Assembly (NCBI RefSeq): GCF_013409305.1
Contig: NZ_JACBZJ010000001.1
Span: 3,100,001-3,164,000 of the forward strand
Length of the DNA: 64,000 nucleotides
Direction: 5' to 3'
Source of the DNA: Cellulomonas soli
Lineage (GTDB): Bacteria; Actinomycetota; Actinomycetes; Actinomycetales; Cellulomonadaceae
The position numbers and the translations under genes are program-made. This document shows, in pieces, positions 41,479 to 50,957 of the stretch. Position 1 is the stretch's first letter. Each line of letters begins with the position of its first letter. A model generated the notes under the pieces. The model was not told the DNA's origin. It did no database searches and worked only from the letters and a program-made list of their open reading frames with translations.

Positions 41479-42374
41479 GCGGGCCGGAGGTCGCAGGTGC
41501 GGCCGCGGGGCCGCGCGAGGCCACGACCTCGCGCGGCGAGCGGCTGCGGGTCGTGCACACCTCGACGTTCCGCTACTCGGGCCCCGTGCTCGCGTCCTAC
41601 AACGAGGCGCGGATGACGCCCGTGAGCGAACCGGGCCAGACGGTCGTGTCGACACGGCTCGACGTCCACCCGCACACCTGGCTGCACGCGTACGAGGACT
41701 ACTGGGGCACGGCCGTGACCGGCTTCGAGGTGCTCGCCCCGCACGAGTCGATGGTCATCACCGCCGAGCACGTCGTCGAGGTCTCGCCCCGGCTGCCGGT
41801 GCGCTCGATCGTCGACTGGGGCACGCTCACCGGCGCGGACGTCCGGGACAGGTTCGCGGAGTTCCTGTCCGACACGGCCACGACCGCCGCGCCCGAGGAT
41901 GTCCTCACGCTCGCCCGCGAGGCGGCCGCGGACCTCGCACCGGCCGAGGCGGCGCAGGCCGTGTGCCACGCGCTGCGCGAGCAGCTCGACTACGTGCCCG
42001 GGGTCACGACCGTGCACACCCCGGCCGCGGAGGCGTGGGCCGCGCGGCGGGGTGTCTGCCAGGACATGGCGCACCTGGCAGTCGGTGCCCTGCACGGCAT
42101 CGGCATCCCGGCCCGGTACGTCTCGGGATACCTGCACCCCTCGGTGGACGCCGAGATCGGGACGACCGTCACGGGTGAGTCGCATGCCTGGGTCGAGTGG
42201 TGGGTCGGCGAGTGGGTCGCCTACGACCCGACGAACCGGGTCCCGGCGGGGGAGCACCACGTGGCGCTCGGCCGCGGTCGCTCCTACGACGACGTGCCAC
42301 CGCTGCGCGGCATCTACGCCGGTGCCGAGACGCAGGAGCTGACCGTCCAGGTGCAGATCACGCGCGAGGCCTGA
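41475..42374 (+). CDS. Transglutaminase-like family protein
   Basis: 299 residues from GTG 41475. The catalytic triad is intact: Cys in RRGVCQDMAHLAV, His in GESHAWVEWWVG and Asp in VAYDPTNRVP. The N-terminal beta domain (LRVVHTSTFRYSGPVLASYNEARMTPVSEPGQ) is the usual Bact_transglu_N domain. It probably acts as an amidase or peptidase removing what the ATP-grasp enzyme adds, or forming isopeptide links. It is the third gene of the coupled operon. No small substrate peptide gene is visible next to it. Confidence 0.93.
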   Translation: MSGPEVAGAAAGPREATTSRGERLRVVHTSTFRYSGPVLASYNEARMTPVSEPGQTVVSTRLDVHPHTWLHAYEDYWGTAVTGFEVLAPHESMVITAEHVVEVSPRLPVRSIVDWGTLTGADVRDRFAEFLSDTATTAAPEDVLTLAREAAADLAPAEAAQAVCHALREQLDYVPGVTTVHTPAAEAWAARRGVCQDMAHLAVGALHGIGIPARYVSGYLHPSVDAEIGTTVTGESHAWVEWWVGEWVAYDPTNRVPAGEHHVALGRGRSYDDVPPLRGIYAGAETQELTVQVQITREA

Positions 42375-42444
42375 CGTTCCGACGGTCGTCCACAGCGGTA
42401 CGCGCACGCCCCACACGGTGTCCGTTTCGACTAGGTTCGCCGCC

Positions 42445-43131
42445 ATGTCGATTCATGACGGGGGCGGTCCGGGGGTCGGCGAGCGGCACGGGCAGAGGCG
42501 TGCCGCGGCCAGTCGCTCGCGAGTCGCGGGTGCGCGCATCGCCGCGGCCCTGGCGCTCGCGGCGGCGCTGACGTCCTGCACCGCGAACGCGGACGACAGC
42601 CCGTCGCCCACCACAGCGCCGACGGTGTCGGCCTCCGCAACGCCCGTGGCGAGCGCGACGCCGACGTCCGACGGCGGGTTCCTCGCCGACGGGGTCAAGC
42701 CCGAGCGGCCGGCCGCGCTCGACGAGGGACCCTCGATCGACGGCGCGATCGCCGCGTCGACCTACTACCTGGCCCTTGTGCCGTACGCGCAGAACACCGG
42801 TGACCTCGCGGACGCCTTGCTGCTGAGCCACGCGGACTGCGTCTTCTGCAGCGGGTTCATCGGCGCCGTCGAGGAAGCGAACACGTCTGGAGGTCACTCG
42901 GAGGGAGGAGCCATCACGATCTCCGATACCTCGGGCACGGAGATCGACCTCGGGCGATGGTTCTCCGTGCATCTCCGACTGACGCAGCAGCCGTCTCGTG
43001 ATCTGAGCGCTGATGGCAGCGTCATCGCGGACTTCCCGGAGACGAAGACGTACGAGACCGACCTTGCGGTCATCTTCGAGTCGGGAGGCTGGAGCATTCG
43101 CGAGGTCTCGCTCGAGCAGGTCCCCGAGTGA
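42445..43131 (+). CDS. DUF6318-like lipoprotein
   Basis: 228 residues from ATG 42445 (TAGGTT 7 nt upstream; an earlier in-frame start would lie inside the promoter). Signal peptide ends in the lipobox LTSC, followed by a Ser/Thr/Pro/Ala linker. The globular part (GAIAASTYYLALVPYAQNTGDLADALLLSHADCVFCSGFIGAVEEA ... YETDLAVIFESGGWSIREV) resembles the DUF6318 family of actinobacterial exported proteins. The CVFCS motif is notable. It overlaps the PKD gene by 4 bp. Confidence 0.78.
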   Translation: MSIHDGGGPGVGERHGQRRAAASRSRVAGARIAAALALAAALTSCTANADDSPSPTTAPTVSASATPVASATPTSDGGFLADGVKPERPAALDEGPSIDGAIAASTYYLALVPYAQNTGDLADALLLSHADCVFCSGFIGAVEEANTSGGHSEGGAITISDTSGTEIDLGRWFSVHLRLTQQPSRDLSADGSVIADFPETKTYETDLAVIFESGGWSIREVSLEQVPE

Positions 43132-44036
43132 CTCGACGGACCGTCTCGCTCGGTTTGCTGTTCGCGGCTGTCGCAGTCCTTGTCGCGCCGGCGTCGCCTG
43201 CGCACGCCGCGGTGGACGGCTGGAGCGATGGCGATGCCGTCGTGCTCAACGCATTCCAGGCGGCGCAGATCTCGAACGTCGCGGCGCGGGCCGATCCGGC
43301 GGTGGCGCTCGTGCGGTACATGCGGGCTCCGCAGTGCAACGTGGTGACCGGTGGGCTCCCGGAGCCCGGGACGGCCGCGAGCGGCGGTGCGGGGGCCGAC
43401 CTGCCGGCGTGCGGGCCGACCAACGGGACGATCCAGCCGCCGGTCTGCGTCGACGGGCCGGCCGTGCTGCCGCTGTGGCGTCAGCAACGATCGGGCGCGG
43501 GCGCCGCGTGGCCGAGCACGTGGCAGCTGGTGTTCGGCTACTCGTGCCCGGAGGACCAGGTCCCGACCTTCACGGCGGAGGACCTGCGCAGGCTGCCCTT
43601 GGTGTCGACGGCCGTCACGACGCAACCGCCGTCGGGGCCGGTGCTGGTCAACGTGGACTCGATCATGCTGGCGGACGCGGCCTCGCAGTCCTTCACGACG
43701 GACCTGCTCGGTTTCGTGGTCGACGTCGTCGCCACGCCGGCGGTCTACACGTGGGACTACGGGGACGGTTCACGGCCGGTGAGCACGACGTCGCCTGGTC
43801 GTCCCTATCCGGAGCAGGACGTCGTGCACGTCTACACGCAGCCCGGCACCTACACGATCGGGCTCGTGACGACCTGGACGGCGCGGTACCGGGTCGCGGG
43901 GTCGGGCGTCTGGCGGGACGTGGTGGGGACGGCCACGACGACCACGGCCCTGCCCGCGTGGGAGGCGGTGGAGCGCCGGGCACAGCTCGTCGCGACGGAC
44001 TGCCTGCAGGACCCCAGCGGGGCCGGTTGCGGCTGA
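43128..44036 (+). CDS. Secreted PKD-domain protein
   Basis: 302 residues from GTG 43128. A signal peptide ends AHAA. A cysteine-containing N-terminal region (MRAPQCNVVTGG, LPACGPTNG, PPVCVDGP, FGYSCPEDQ) is followed by a PKD fold, residues about 200-260, with YTWDYGDGSRPVSTTSPGRPYP and VVHVYTQPGTYTIGLVTTW. It is translationally coupled to the DUF6318-like lipoprotein, and such pairs recur in Cellulomonadaceae-type genomes as surface proteins. Function unknown. Confidence 0.82.
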   Translation: MTRRTVSLGLLFAAVAVLVAPASPAHAAVDGWSDGDAVVLNAFQAAQISNVAARADPAVALVRYMRAPQCNVVTGGLPEPGTAASGGAGADLPACGPTNGTIQPPVCVDGPAVLPLWRQQRSGAGAAWPSTWQLVFGYSCPEDQVPTFTAEDLRRLPLVSTAVTTQPPSGPVLVNVDSIMLADAASQSFTTDLLGFVVDVVATPAVYTWDYGDGSRPVSTTSPGRPYPEQDVVHVYTQPGTYTIGLVTTWTARYRVAGSGVWRDVVGTATTTTALPAWEAVERRAQLVATDCLQDPSGAGCG

Positions 44037-44070
44037 TGTCCCGCGGGCCGGACCCCCGAGGTCACGGGGG

Positions 44071-44778
44071 TCACGGGGTCAGCGGGCGCGCGAGGACCTG
44101 GGTGAGCCAGGGACGGTCACCGTCGACCGACAGGCGCGGGTCGTCGGGGGTCGTACGGCCCCACAGGAGCAGCGCGAGCGCCTCCGCGGAGCCGGTCACG
44201 GTCAACGCGGCGTTGTCGGTGGTCTCGTCGGCGGTGGCGAGGGTCCACCGCCTCGGCGCGTCGTCGGCGACGAGGGTCAGCGGCCGCTCGAGCACCGGGG
44301 TGCGCCCCAGGCGCACCTGCCGGGGGAACATCACGGTGACGACCTCGTCCACGGTGTCGGCCCACAGGGTCGGGTCCGCGTCGAGCGTGAGATGCCCCGC
44401 GGTGCGCAGGTCCCACAGGTGCACGAGCGTCTCGTGCACCTGCCTGCGATACCAGAACGAGGCGGGGCCAGGACCGTTGAGCGTCGACCCGATCGCGTCG
44501 GGGCCGAGCCGGGTCAGCGTCGCGTGCAGCTCGGCGGCCTGCTCGGCGTAGAACGGGGCGAGATCGAACGGCCCGCGCCCGAGGGGGACCTCAGGGGTGC
44601 GCGCAGCCTGGGCGGCCGCCCAGTGGTGCACGCGGGCCAGGTGCTCGACAAGGTCCCGCACCTTCCAGCGGCCGCACCAGGGGACCGGAGCGGTCGGGTC
44701 CACCTCGTCGATCGTGCTGCGGAACTGCTCCTGCAGCGCGGCGAGCGTCACGAGATGGTCGACGGGAGCCGTGGTCAT
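44071..44778 (-). CDS. Maleylpyruvate isomerase family mycothiol-dependent enzyme
   Basis: 235 residues. The DinB-like four-helix bundle opens [50 protein letters not shown], with the metal-binding His in EHLARVHHW and in [15 protein letters not shown]. The C-terminal half is an SCP2-like domain ([17 protein letters not shown] ... [15 protein letters not shown]). Members use mycothiol as cofactor for isomerisation or thiol transfer; the specific reaction is not predictable. The gene is divergent from lepA. Confidence 0.9.
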   Translation of the reverse strand: MTTAPVDHLVTLAALQEQFRSTIDEVDPTAPVPWCGRWKVRDLVEHLARVHHWAAAQAARTPEVPLGRGPFDLAPFYAEQAAELHATLTRLGPDAIGSTLNGPGPASFWYRRQVHETLVHLWDLRTAGHLTLDADPTLWADTVDEVVTVMFPRQVRLGRTPVLERPLTLVADDAPRRWTLATADETTDNAALTVTGSAEALALLLWGRTTPDDPRLSVDGDRPWLTQVLARPLTP

Positions 44779-44900
44779 GGGACCATGGTGGCGCCGACCT
44801 CCGACAGCCGTGTGCAGGTTCGTCCCGGACGGGTCGGCACGTCGTCCCCACGGGCCCCCACCGGGTGCCTCCGAGAAACCGAGCCGGGAGCTGTCCGCGC

Positions 44901-46781
44901 GTGTCCCCGATCCCGAGTGCTGCCGCCACGGCGCGCATCCACCCTGCTGCGACCGCGCCCGAGCTGCTGCGCAACTTCTGCATCATCGCGCACATCGACC
45001 ACGGCAAGTCCACGCTCGCCGACCGGATGCTCCAGCTGACCGGTGTCGTCGACTCGCGGGCGATGCGTGCGCAGTACCTGGACCGCATGGACATCGAGCG
45101 CGAGCGCGGCATCACGATCAAGTCGCAGGCCGTCCGCATGCCGTGGGGGGTCGACGACAAGGCGTTCGCGCTGAACATGATCGACACCCCCGGGCACGTC
45201 GACTTCACGTACGAGGTGTCCCGGTCGCTGGCCGCCTGCGAGGGCGCCGTGCTGCTGGTGGACGCCGCGCAGGGCATCGAGGCGCAGACGCTGGCCAACC
45301 TGTACCTGGCGCTCGAGAACGACCTGACGATCATCCCGGTGCTCAACAAGATCGACCTGCCCGCCGCGCAGCCCGAGCGGTACGCGGAGGAACTGGCCAA
45401 GCTCATCGGCGGCGAGCCCGAGGACTGCCTGCGGGTGTCCGGCAAGACGGGTGCGGGCGTCGTCGAGCTGCTGGACCGCATCGTCGAGCTGGTGCCGCCG
45501 CCGACCGGCGACGCGGACGCCCCGGCCCGCGCGATGATCTTCGACTCGGTCTACGACACCTACCGCGGCGTCGTCACGTACGTCCGGGTCATCGACGGCA
45601 ACCTCAACCCGCGCGAGAAGATCGTCATGATGTCGACGCGCGCGACGCACGAGCTGCTCGAGATCGGCGTCATCTCCCCGGAGCCGGTGCCCACCAAGGG
45701 GCTCGGCGTCGGCGAGGTCGGCTACCTGATCACGGGCGTGAAGGACGTGCGCCAGTCCAAGGTGGGTGACACGGTCACCAACGCGAGCAAGCCCGCCGCG
45801 CACGCCCTCGGCGGGTACTCCGACCCGAAGCCGATGGTCTTCTCGGGCCTGTACCCGATCGACGGCACCGACTACCCGATCCTGCGCGACGCGCTCGACA
45901 AGCTGAAGCTCAACGACGCGGCGCTCAACTACGAGCCGGAGACGTCGGTCGCCCTCGGGTTCGGGTTCCGCGTGGGCTTCCTGGGTCTGCTGCACCTGGA
46001 GATCATCCGCGAGCGCCTCGAGCGCGAGTTCGACCTGGACCTCATCTCGACCGCGCCGAACGTGGTCTACGAGGTCACGCTCGAGGACAAGAGCGTGGTC
46101 ACGGTGACCAACCCGAGCGAGTTCCCCGCGGGCAAGATCGGCGTGGTCAACGAGCCGATGGTCAAGGCGACGATCCTGTCCCCGGCCGAGTTCATCGGCG
46201 CGATCATGGAGCTCTGCCAGACCAAGCGCGGCGAGCTGCAGGGCATGGACTACCTGTCCGAGGAGCGCGTCGAGCTGCGCTACGTCCTGCCCATGGCCGA
46301 GATCGTGTTCGACTTCTTCGACCAGCTGAAGTCCAAGACCCGCGGGTACGCCAGCCTCGACTACGAGCGCATCGGCGACCAGGAGGCCGACCTGGTGAAG
46401 GTCGACATCCTGCTCCAGGGCGAGACCGTCGACGCGTTCAGCGCGATCGTCCACAAGGACAAGGCCTACGCGTACGGCGTCATGATGACCGCCAAGCTCA
46501 AGGACCTCATCCCGCGCCAGCAGTTCGAGGTGCCCATCCAGGCGGCCATCGGTGCGCGGATCATCGCGCGCGAGACCATCCGGGCCATCCGCAAGGACGT
46601 CCTGGCCAAGTGCTACGGCGGTGACATCACCCGTAAGCGCAAGCTGCTGGAGAAGCAGAAGGAGGGCAAGAAGCGCATGAAGACCATCGGTCGGGTCGAC
46701 GTGCCGCAGGAGGCCTTCATCGCTGCGCTGTCCTCGGAGGCGGCCGGCAGCAAGGACGGCAAGGACGCCAAGAAGAAGTGA
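44901..46781 (+). CDS. lepA: Elongation factor 4 (LepA)
   Basis: 626 residues from GTG 44901; a start at 44865 would add 12 residues without a better ribosome binding site. Translational GTPase motifs are [13 protein letters not shown] (G1), RGITIKSQ (G2), DTPGHVDF (G3), NKIDLP (G4) and the LepA-specific C-terminal domain with [60 protein letters not shown]-4 back-translocates or rescues stalled ribosomes and helps ribosome assembly. It precedes hemW, the standard order. Confidence 0.97.
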   Translation: MSPIPSAAATARIHPAATAPELLRNFCIIAHIDHGKSTLADRMLQLTGVVDSRAMRAQYLDRMDIERERGITIKSQAVRMPWGVDDKAFALNMIDTPGHVDFTYEVSRSLAACEGAVLLVDAAQGIEAQTLANLYLALENDLTIIPVLNKIDLPAAQPERYAEELAKLIGGEPEDCLRVSGKTGAGVVELLDRIVELVPPPTGDADAPARAMIFDSVYDTYRGVVTYVRVIDGNLNPREKIVMMSTRATHELLEIGVISPEPVPTKGLGVGEVGYLITGVKDVRQSKVGDTVTNASKPAAHALGGYSDPKPMVFSGLYPIDGTDYPILRDALDKLKLNDAALNYEPETSVALGFGFRVGFLGLLHLEIIRERLEREFDLDLISTAPNVVYEVTLEDKSVVTVTNPSEFPAGKIGVVNEPMVKATILSPAEFIGAIMELCQTKRGELQGMDYLSEERVELRYVLPMAEIVFDFFDQLKSKTRGYASLDYERIGDQEADLVKVDILLQGETVDAFSAIVHKDKAYAYGVMMTAKLKDLIPRQQFEVPIQAAIGARIIARETIRAIRKDVLAKCYGGDITRKRKLLEKQKEGKKRMKTIGRVDVPQEAFIAALSSEAAGSKDGKDAKKK

Positions 46782-46893
46782 CTCAGGCCGCGTCGAGAGC
46801 GGTGGCCGCCCCGCGCTAGCGCGACGCGCGCGAGGTTCCCAGCAGCGGGATGCGACGGGGTGGGGGACCACGGGCGGGTGCGACCATGGAGGC

Positions 46894-48144
46894 ATGCCCC
46901 CCACGCTCCCGCAGGGTGACCCCGTGCCCGACGACGGTGCCCTGCCCGCCTCCGCGGGAGGGCCGACGGACCGGGCGTTCGGGGTGTACCTGCACGTGCC
47001 GTTCTGCACGGTGCGCTGCGGGTACTGCGACTTCAACACCTACACCGCCACCGAGCTGGGCGGCGGGGCCAGCCAGGACGCGTACGCCACGACCGCGCTG
47101 GCCGAGGTGGCGCTCGCGGCCACGGTGCTGGACGACGCGGGGGTGCCCGCACGGCCCGTGCAGACCGTCTTCGTCGGTGGCGGGACGCCGACGGTGCTCC
47201 CCGTGGGCGACCTCGTGCGGATGCTCGACGGGCTGCGGACGACGTGGGGACTGGCGCCGGGCGCCGAGGTCACGACCGAGGCGAACCCGGACTCGGTGAC
47301 CCCGCAGTCGTTGGCCGCGCTCGCGGCCGGCGGGTTCACCCGGGTGTCGTTCGGCATGCAGTCCGCCGTGCCGCACGTGCTGGCCACGCTGGAGCGCACG
47401 CACGACCCGCGGCGCATCCCCGACGTCGTGCGATGGGCCAGGGAGGCGGGTCTGGCGGTGTCCCTCGACCTGATCTACGGCACACCGGGGGAGTCGCTCG
47501 ACGACTGGCGCACGAGCGTCGAGGCGGCACTGGCCACCGGGGTGGACCACGTCTCGGCGTACGCGCTGGTCGTCGAGCAGGGCACCCGGATGGCCGTGCA
47601 GGTGCGCCGCGGCGAGCTGACGCTGCCCGACGAGGACGACCAGGCCGCCAAGTACGAGCTGGTCGACGACCTGCTGACGGCGGCCGGGCTGCACTGGTAC
47701 GAGGTGTCGAACTGGGCGCGCACGCCCGCCGACGCCTGCCGGCACAACCTCGCCTACTGGCGGGGCGACGACTGGTGGGGCATCGGGCCGGGGGCGCACA
47801 GCCACGTCGGCGGCGTGCGGTGGTGGAACGTGAAGCACCCGCGCGCGTACGCGGACCGGCTGGCCGCGGGACTCAGCCCGGCCGCGGGGCGTGAGGTGCT
47901 CGACGCGGACACGGTCGAGCTGGAGCGGGTGATGCTGGGGGTGCGGCTCGCCGAAGGCCTGCTCGTCAGCGACGTCCCGGCGGCCGGCCGGCCTGCGGTC
48001 GCCTCGCTCGTAGCCGACGGCCTCCTCGACGCCCGCGCGGCGATCCGCGGGACGCGGGACGACGGGGTCCGCGAACCGCGCGTCGTGCTCACGCGTCGCG
48101 GCCGGCTGCTCGCCGACGCGGTCGTGCGTGCGCTCGTGGGCTGA
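46894..48144 (+). CDS. hemW: Radical SAM heme chaperone HemW
   Basis: 416 residues. The iron-sulfur cluster motif CTVRCGYCDFNTY (C-x3-C-x2-C) lies near residue 40. GGGTPTVLP, RVSFGMQSAVPHVLATLERTHDP, SLDLIYGTPGESLDDWRTSVEAAL and YEVSNWARTPADACRHNLAYWRGDDWWGIGPGAHSHVG are specific for HemW rather than HemN. It inserts heme into respiratory enzymes. Start ATG 46894 has GGAGGC just upstream. It follows lepA by 112 bp. Confidence 0.95.
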   Translation: MPPTLPQGDPVPDDGALPASAGGPTDRAFGVYLHVPFCTVRCGYCDFNTYTATELGGGASQDAYATTALAEVALAATVLDDAGVPARPVQTVFVGGGTPTVLPVGDLVRMLDGLRTTWGLAPGAEVTTEANPDSVTPQSLAALAAGGFTRVSFGMQSAVPHVLATLERTHDPRRIPDVVRWAREAGLAVSLDLIYGTPGESLDDWRTSVEAALATGVDHVSAYALVVEQGTRMAVQVRRGELTLPDEDDQAAKYELVDDLLTAAGLHWYEVSNWARTPADACRHNLAYWRGDDWWGIGPGAHSHVGGVRWWNVKHPRAYADRLAAGLSPAAGREVLDADTVELERVMLGVRLAEGLLVSDVPAAGRPAVASLVADGLLDARAAIRGTRDDGVREPRVVLTRRGRLLADAVVRALVG

Positions 48145-48209
48145 GGGCCCGTGCGTGGCGGTGCCCGCGCCGAGGTGGTGCGGGCACCGCCACGATCAGC
48201 GGTCGTCGG

Positions 48210-48584
48210 TCACGAGACCAGTCGGAGCGTCAACGGGTAGCGGTACCACTCGTACCGGCCCACGGCGACCGCGGCGACGATGCCGAGCACGAGCTGGAGG
48301 ATCGCCGCGGCGGCGAGGATGACGAAGCCGACGAGGATGATGGTCAGCACACCGCCGACCGCGTAGGCGATGAGCAGCGTGATCTGGAAGTTCAGCGACT
48401 CCTTGGCCTGGTCCTCCAGGTAGGGCCCCCGACCGCGGAAGACGAGCCAGATCACGAGCGGTGCCACGAAGCCGAGCCCGAGGAGCGGGAGCACGTGGGC
48501 GAGGACGGCCCAGGTGCGCTCCTCGTCGGGTCGCAGCGGCGGCGCGGTGGGGACGTAGGCAGGCGGCGGGTACTGGCCGGACAT
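48210..48584 (-). CDS. DUF4870 domain-containing membrane protein
   Basis: 124 residues from ATG 48584 with AGGAG upstream. A Pro/Tyr-rich N terminus precedes three helices. RTWAVLAHVLPLLGLGFVAPLVIWLVFRGRGPYLEDQAKESLNFQITLLIAYAVGGVLTIILVGFVILAA is typical of DUF4870. Function unknown. The 5' region carries a five-copy 14-bp tandem repeat (48611-48680), and the TCAGGG repeat array that follows could control this gene as well as the divergent one. Confidence 0.88.
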   Translation of the reverse strand: MSGQYPPPAYVPTAPPLRPDEERTWAVLAHVLPLLGLGFVAPLVIWLVFRGRGPYLEDQAKESLNFQITLLIAYAVGGVLTIILVGFVILAAAAILQLVLGIVAAVAVGRYEWYRYPLTLRLVS

Positions 48585-48610
48585 CGTGGTCTCCTGGGAT
48601 GCGACTGGTG

Positions 48611-48680
48611 CGGCTGGTGCGGTGCGGCTGGTGCGGTGCGGCTGGTGCGGTGCGGCTGGTGCGGTGCGGCTGGTGCGGGA
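48611..48680. repeat. Five-copy 14-bp tandem repeat upstream of DUF4870 gene
   Basis: The unit CGGCTGGTGCGGTG occurs at 48611, 48625, 48639 and 48653 exactly, and at 48667 with GA at the end. It lies 27 bp upstream of the DUF4870 start, in its leader or promoter, where copy-number change could alter expression. Confidence 0.92.
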
Positions 48681-48747
48681 ACTGTAGCGATCATCGTCGT
48701 CACCGGAGCCCCGCGGGAAGCCCTCCGGCACGAAGACCAGGGATGTT

Positions 48748-48775
48748 TCAGGGCTGCCTCAGGGATCGGTCAGGG
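48748..48775. promoter_or_regulatory. Triple TCAGGG operator at exact 11-bp spacing
   Basis: TCAGGG starts at 48748, 48759 and 48770, exactly 11 bp apart. TTGACA at 48785-48790, 9 bp downstream, could be the -35 of the promoter for the 48875 gene, so the array is at the usual position of an activator. The same element occurs upstream of the ABC exporter at 11693-11731. Confidence 0.75.
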
Positions 48776-48874
48776 GTGCGTTCCTTGACAGGCAATGTCC
48801 GGTTTCGCAAGGGTTCACGCATGGTGCGCCCACGCCTCTGACCTGGCGCGCACCCCCGATCCGGAAGGTCACGC

Positions 48875-49804
48875 ATGAGCGAGAACACAGGCGGCACGCC
48901 GCCCCAGGGCGACCAGCCCGAGCCGACGACCCCGCCGGCCCCGGTGCCGCCGGTCCCCCCGGCACCTGCGGTACCCCCGGCCCCGCCCGCGGGAGCGGTC
49001 CCGCCGCCGCCCCCGGGCGCCTACCCGCCGCCGGCCGGCGCGTACGGCCAGCCCGCCCCCGGCGCCTACCCGCCGCCCGCCCCGGGTGCCTACCCGCCGC
49101 CTGCGGCCGGCTACCAGGCGGCCCCGTCCTCGACGGCGCCGATCGGCGAGGCACTGACGTACGGCTGGAACAAGTTCACCCAGAACGGCGGCACGTTCAT
49201 CATCGCCGGCCTGATCTGGATCCTGGGTGCGGCCGTCGTGTGGGGCATCCTGCTGGGCATCTTCGGTGGCCTGTCCGCGATCGGCGGGGACTCCGGCTCG
49301 GGCCTCATCGGCGCCGGGTTCTCGATCGTCTGGTCGCTGCTCGCTGCGATCGGCGTGCTGTTCGGGCTCGTCGTGGAGGCGGTCTTCATCCGCGCAGCGC
49401 TCCAGGTCACCTATGGGCGTCCGGTCGAGCTGAAGACGTTCTTCGACTTCTCCGACCTGGGTCCGATCGTCATCACGGCGCTGCTGTTCGCCGGTGTGAA
49501 CTTCGTACTCTCGCTCGTGCCGTTCTTCGGGACGCTGGCGTCGATCGTCGTGAACTTCTTCGTGTTCTTCACGCTGTTCTTCGTGATCGACAAGAAGCTC
49601 CAGCCGATCGACGCGATCAAGGCGAGCGTGGCGCTGGTCCAGGCGAACCTGTCGACGACCGTGCTCTTCTACCTGCTGGTGTCCGTCCTCATCGGTGTCG
49701 GGTTCGCGCTGTGCGGCCTGGGCCTCTTCGTGGCGGTGCCCGTCGCGCTGCTCGCGAGTGCGTTCTTCTACCGCCGTCTGCTGGGCGAGCCCGTCGCCCC
49801 CTGA
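48875..49804 (+). CDS. Integral membrane protein with proline-rich N terminus
   Basis: 309 residues. The first 85 residues are Pro/Ala/Gly/Tyr repeats (GAYPPPA repeated), then GEALTYGWNKFTQNGGTFIIAG and five to six helices with a short loop YGRPVELKTFFDFSDLGPIVITALLFAGVNFVL and IDKKLQPIDAIKASVALVQANLSTTVLFYLLV. The pattern resembles glycerophosphoryl-diester-like or DUF975-like stress membrane proteins; I do not assign a family. A triple response-regulator-like operator lies upstream. A strong terminator follows the stop. Confidence 0.82.
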   Translation: MSENTGGTPPQGDQPEPTTPPAPVPPVPPAPAVPPAPPAGAVPPPPPGAYPPPAGAYGQPAPGAYPPPAPGAYPPPAAGYQAAPSSTAPIGEALTYGWNKFTQNGGTFIIAGLIWILGAAVVWGILLGIFGGLSAIGGDSGSGLIGAGFSIVWSLLAAIGVLFGLVVEAVFIRAALQVTYGRPVELKTFFDFSDLGPIVITALLFAGVNFVLSLVPFFGTLASIVVNFFVFFTLFFVIDKKLQPIDAIKASVALVQANLSTTVLFYLLVSVLIGVGFALCGLGLFVAVPVALLASAFFYRRLLGEPVAP

Positions 49805-49817
49805 CGTACCTTGACCG

Positions 49818-49858
49818 GCGCCCCGGTCGACCCGTCTCGTACGGGTCGACCGGGGCGC
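49818..49858. terminator. Bidirectional terminator between membrane gene and DUF3097 gene
   Basis: An 18-bp perfect stem (49818-49835 with 49841-49858) and a 5-nt loop lie between convergent genes. Confidence 0.92.
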
Positions 49859-49872
49859 TGTCGTAGTACCGG

Positions 49873-50760
49873 TCAGCCGGTGACGAAGTCGATGAGCTCC
49901 TCGACCCGGCCGAGCAGGCTCGGTTCCAGGTCGGCGTACGTGCGCACCGAGCGCAGGATGCGCTGCCACGCGCGGGCGACGTCGGCCTGCTCGTCGGCGG
50001 GCCACCCGAGCTCGCGCAGGATCCCGTGCTTCCACTCCGTGCCGCGTTCGATGGTCGGCCACGAGCGCAGCCCGATCCGTTCGGGCCGCACGGCCTGCCA
50101 CACGTCGACGTAGGGGTGACCGAGCACGAGCACGGTGCCTGCGGCGGTCCCACGCACGGCCTCGGCGGCGATCCGCGACTCCTTCGAGCCGGGAACCAGG
50201 TGGTCGACGAGCACGCCCACGCGCCGGTCGGCGGTGGGCCGGAACTCGCGCAGCGCGTCGGCCAGGTTGTCGACGCCGTCGAGCAGCTCGACGACCACAC
50301 CCTCGACCCGCAGGTCGTCGCCCCAGACCTTCTCGACGAGCTCGGCGTCGTGCTTGCCCTCGACCCAGATGCGGCTGCCGCGGGCGACCCGGGCGCGGGC
50401 GTCCTTGACCGCGACGGAACCCGAGGCCGTCCGCGTCGGGGCGGCGGTCGTGGCACGGACCGGCGCGGTGAGCGTCACCGGTGCGCCGTCCACCCAGAAC
50501 CCCGGGCCGAGCGGGAACGTGCGGGTGCGGCCCTTGCGGTCCTCGAGCACGACCACGTGCATACCGCCGGACTTCTCGACCCGGACGACCGCGCCGACCC
50601 ACCCCGTCGTGACCTCCTCGACGACCAGGCCCGGGTCGGCAGCGCAGGGCGTGGACTCCCGGACCGGTCGGTGGTGCGCGGAGCGGGCCGGGGTGCCGGG
50701 TCGACCGGGGGTCGAGCCGGAGCCGGCGAGGACGTCGGAGCCGTAGCGGTCGTGGGTCAC
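49873..50760 (-). CDS. DUF3097 domain-containing protein
   Basis: 295 residues. [104 protein letters not shown] and [35 protein letters not shown] are the conserved DUF3097 blocks. The central part resembles a Toprim-like fold ([21 protein letters not shown]), suggesting a nucleic-acid role. The gene normally lies beside hemW and hrcA in actinobacteria. No experimental function is known to me. Confidence 0.92.
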   Translation of the reverse strand: MTHDRYGSDVLAGSGSTPGRPGTPARSAHHRPVRESTPCAADPGLVVEEVTTGWVGAVVRVEKSGGMHVVVLEDRKGRTRTFPLGPGFWVDGAPVTLTAPVRATTAAPTRTASGSVAVKDARARVARGSRIWVEGKHDAELVEKVWGDDLRVEGVVVELLDGVDNLADALREFRPTADRRVGVLVDHLVPGSKESRIAAEAVRGTAAGTVLVLGHPYVDVWQAVRPERIGLRSWPTIERGTEWKHGILRELGWPADEQADVARAWQRILRSVRTYADLEPSLLGRVEELIDFVTG

Positions 50761-50913
50761 CCGGGCACTCTAGGGTCGGGCGTGCGGAGCCCGCGAGCAC
50801 CTCGCGGGCGGGTCACGGTGGTCGCCGGGGTGACGGGTGGTGCTCGGCGCCGGCGTCCCGTCCGCGGTGTGTGCGCAGGCGCACACGGGCGTCCGCGGGG
50901 TCGCGTCGTAGGA

Positions 50914-50940
50914 TTGGCACTCCCGGGGGTCGAGTGCTAC
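50914..50940 (+). promoter_or_regulatory. CIRCE operator upstream of hrcA
   Basis: TTGGCACTC-N9-GAGTGCTAC matches the CIRCE consensus TTAGCACTC-N9-GAGTGCTAA at 16 of 18 arm positions. It lies 17 bp before the hrcA ATG. HrcA binding here should repress hrcA-dnaJ except under heat stress. Confidence 0.95.
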
Positions 50941-50957
50941 TCACGGTGGGAGGCGAG

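Noticed and set aside
48601..48680. The 14-bp repeats as a CRISPR array
   Set aside because: Units are directly adjacent with no spacers and no cas genes are near.
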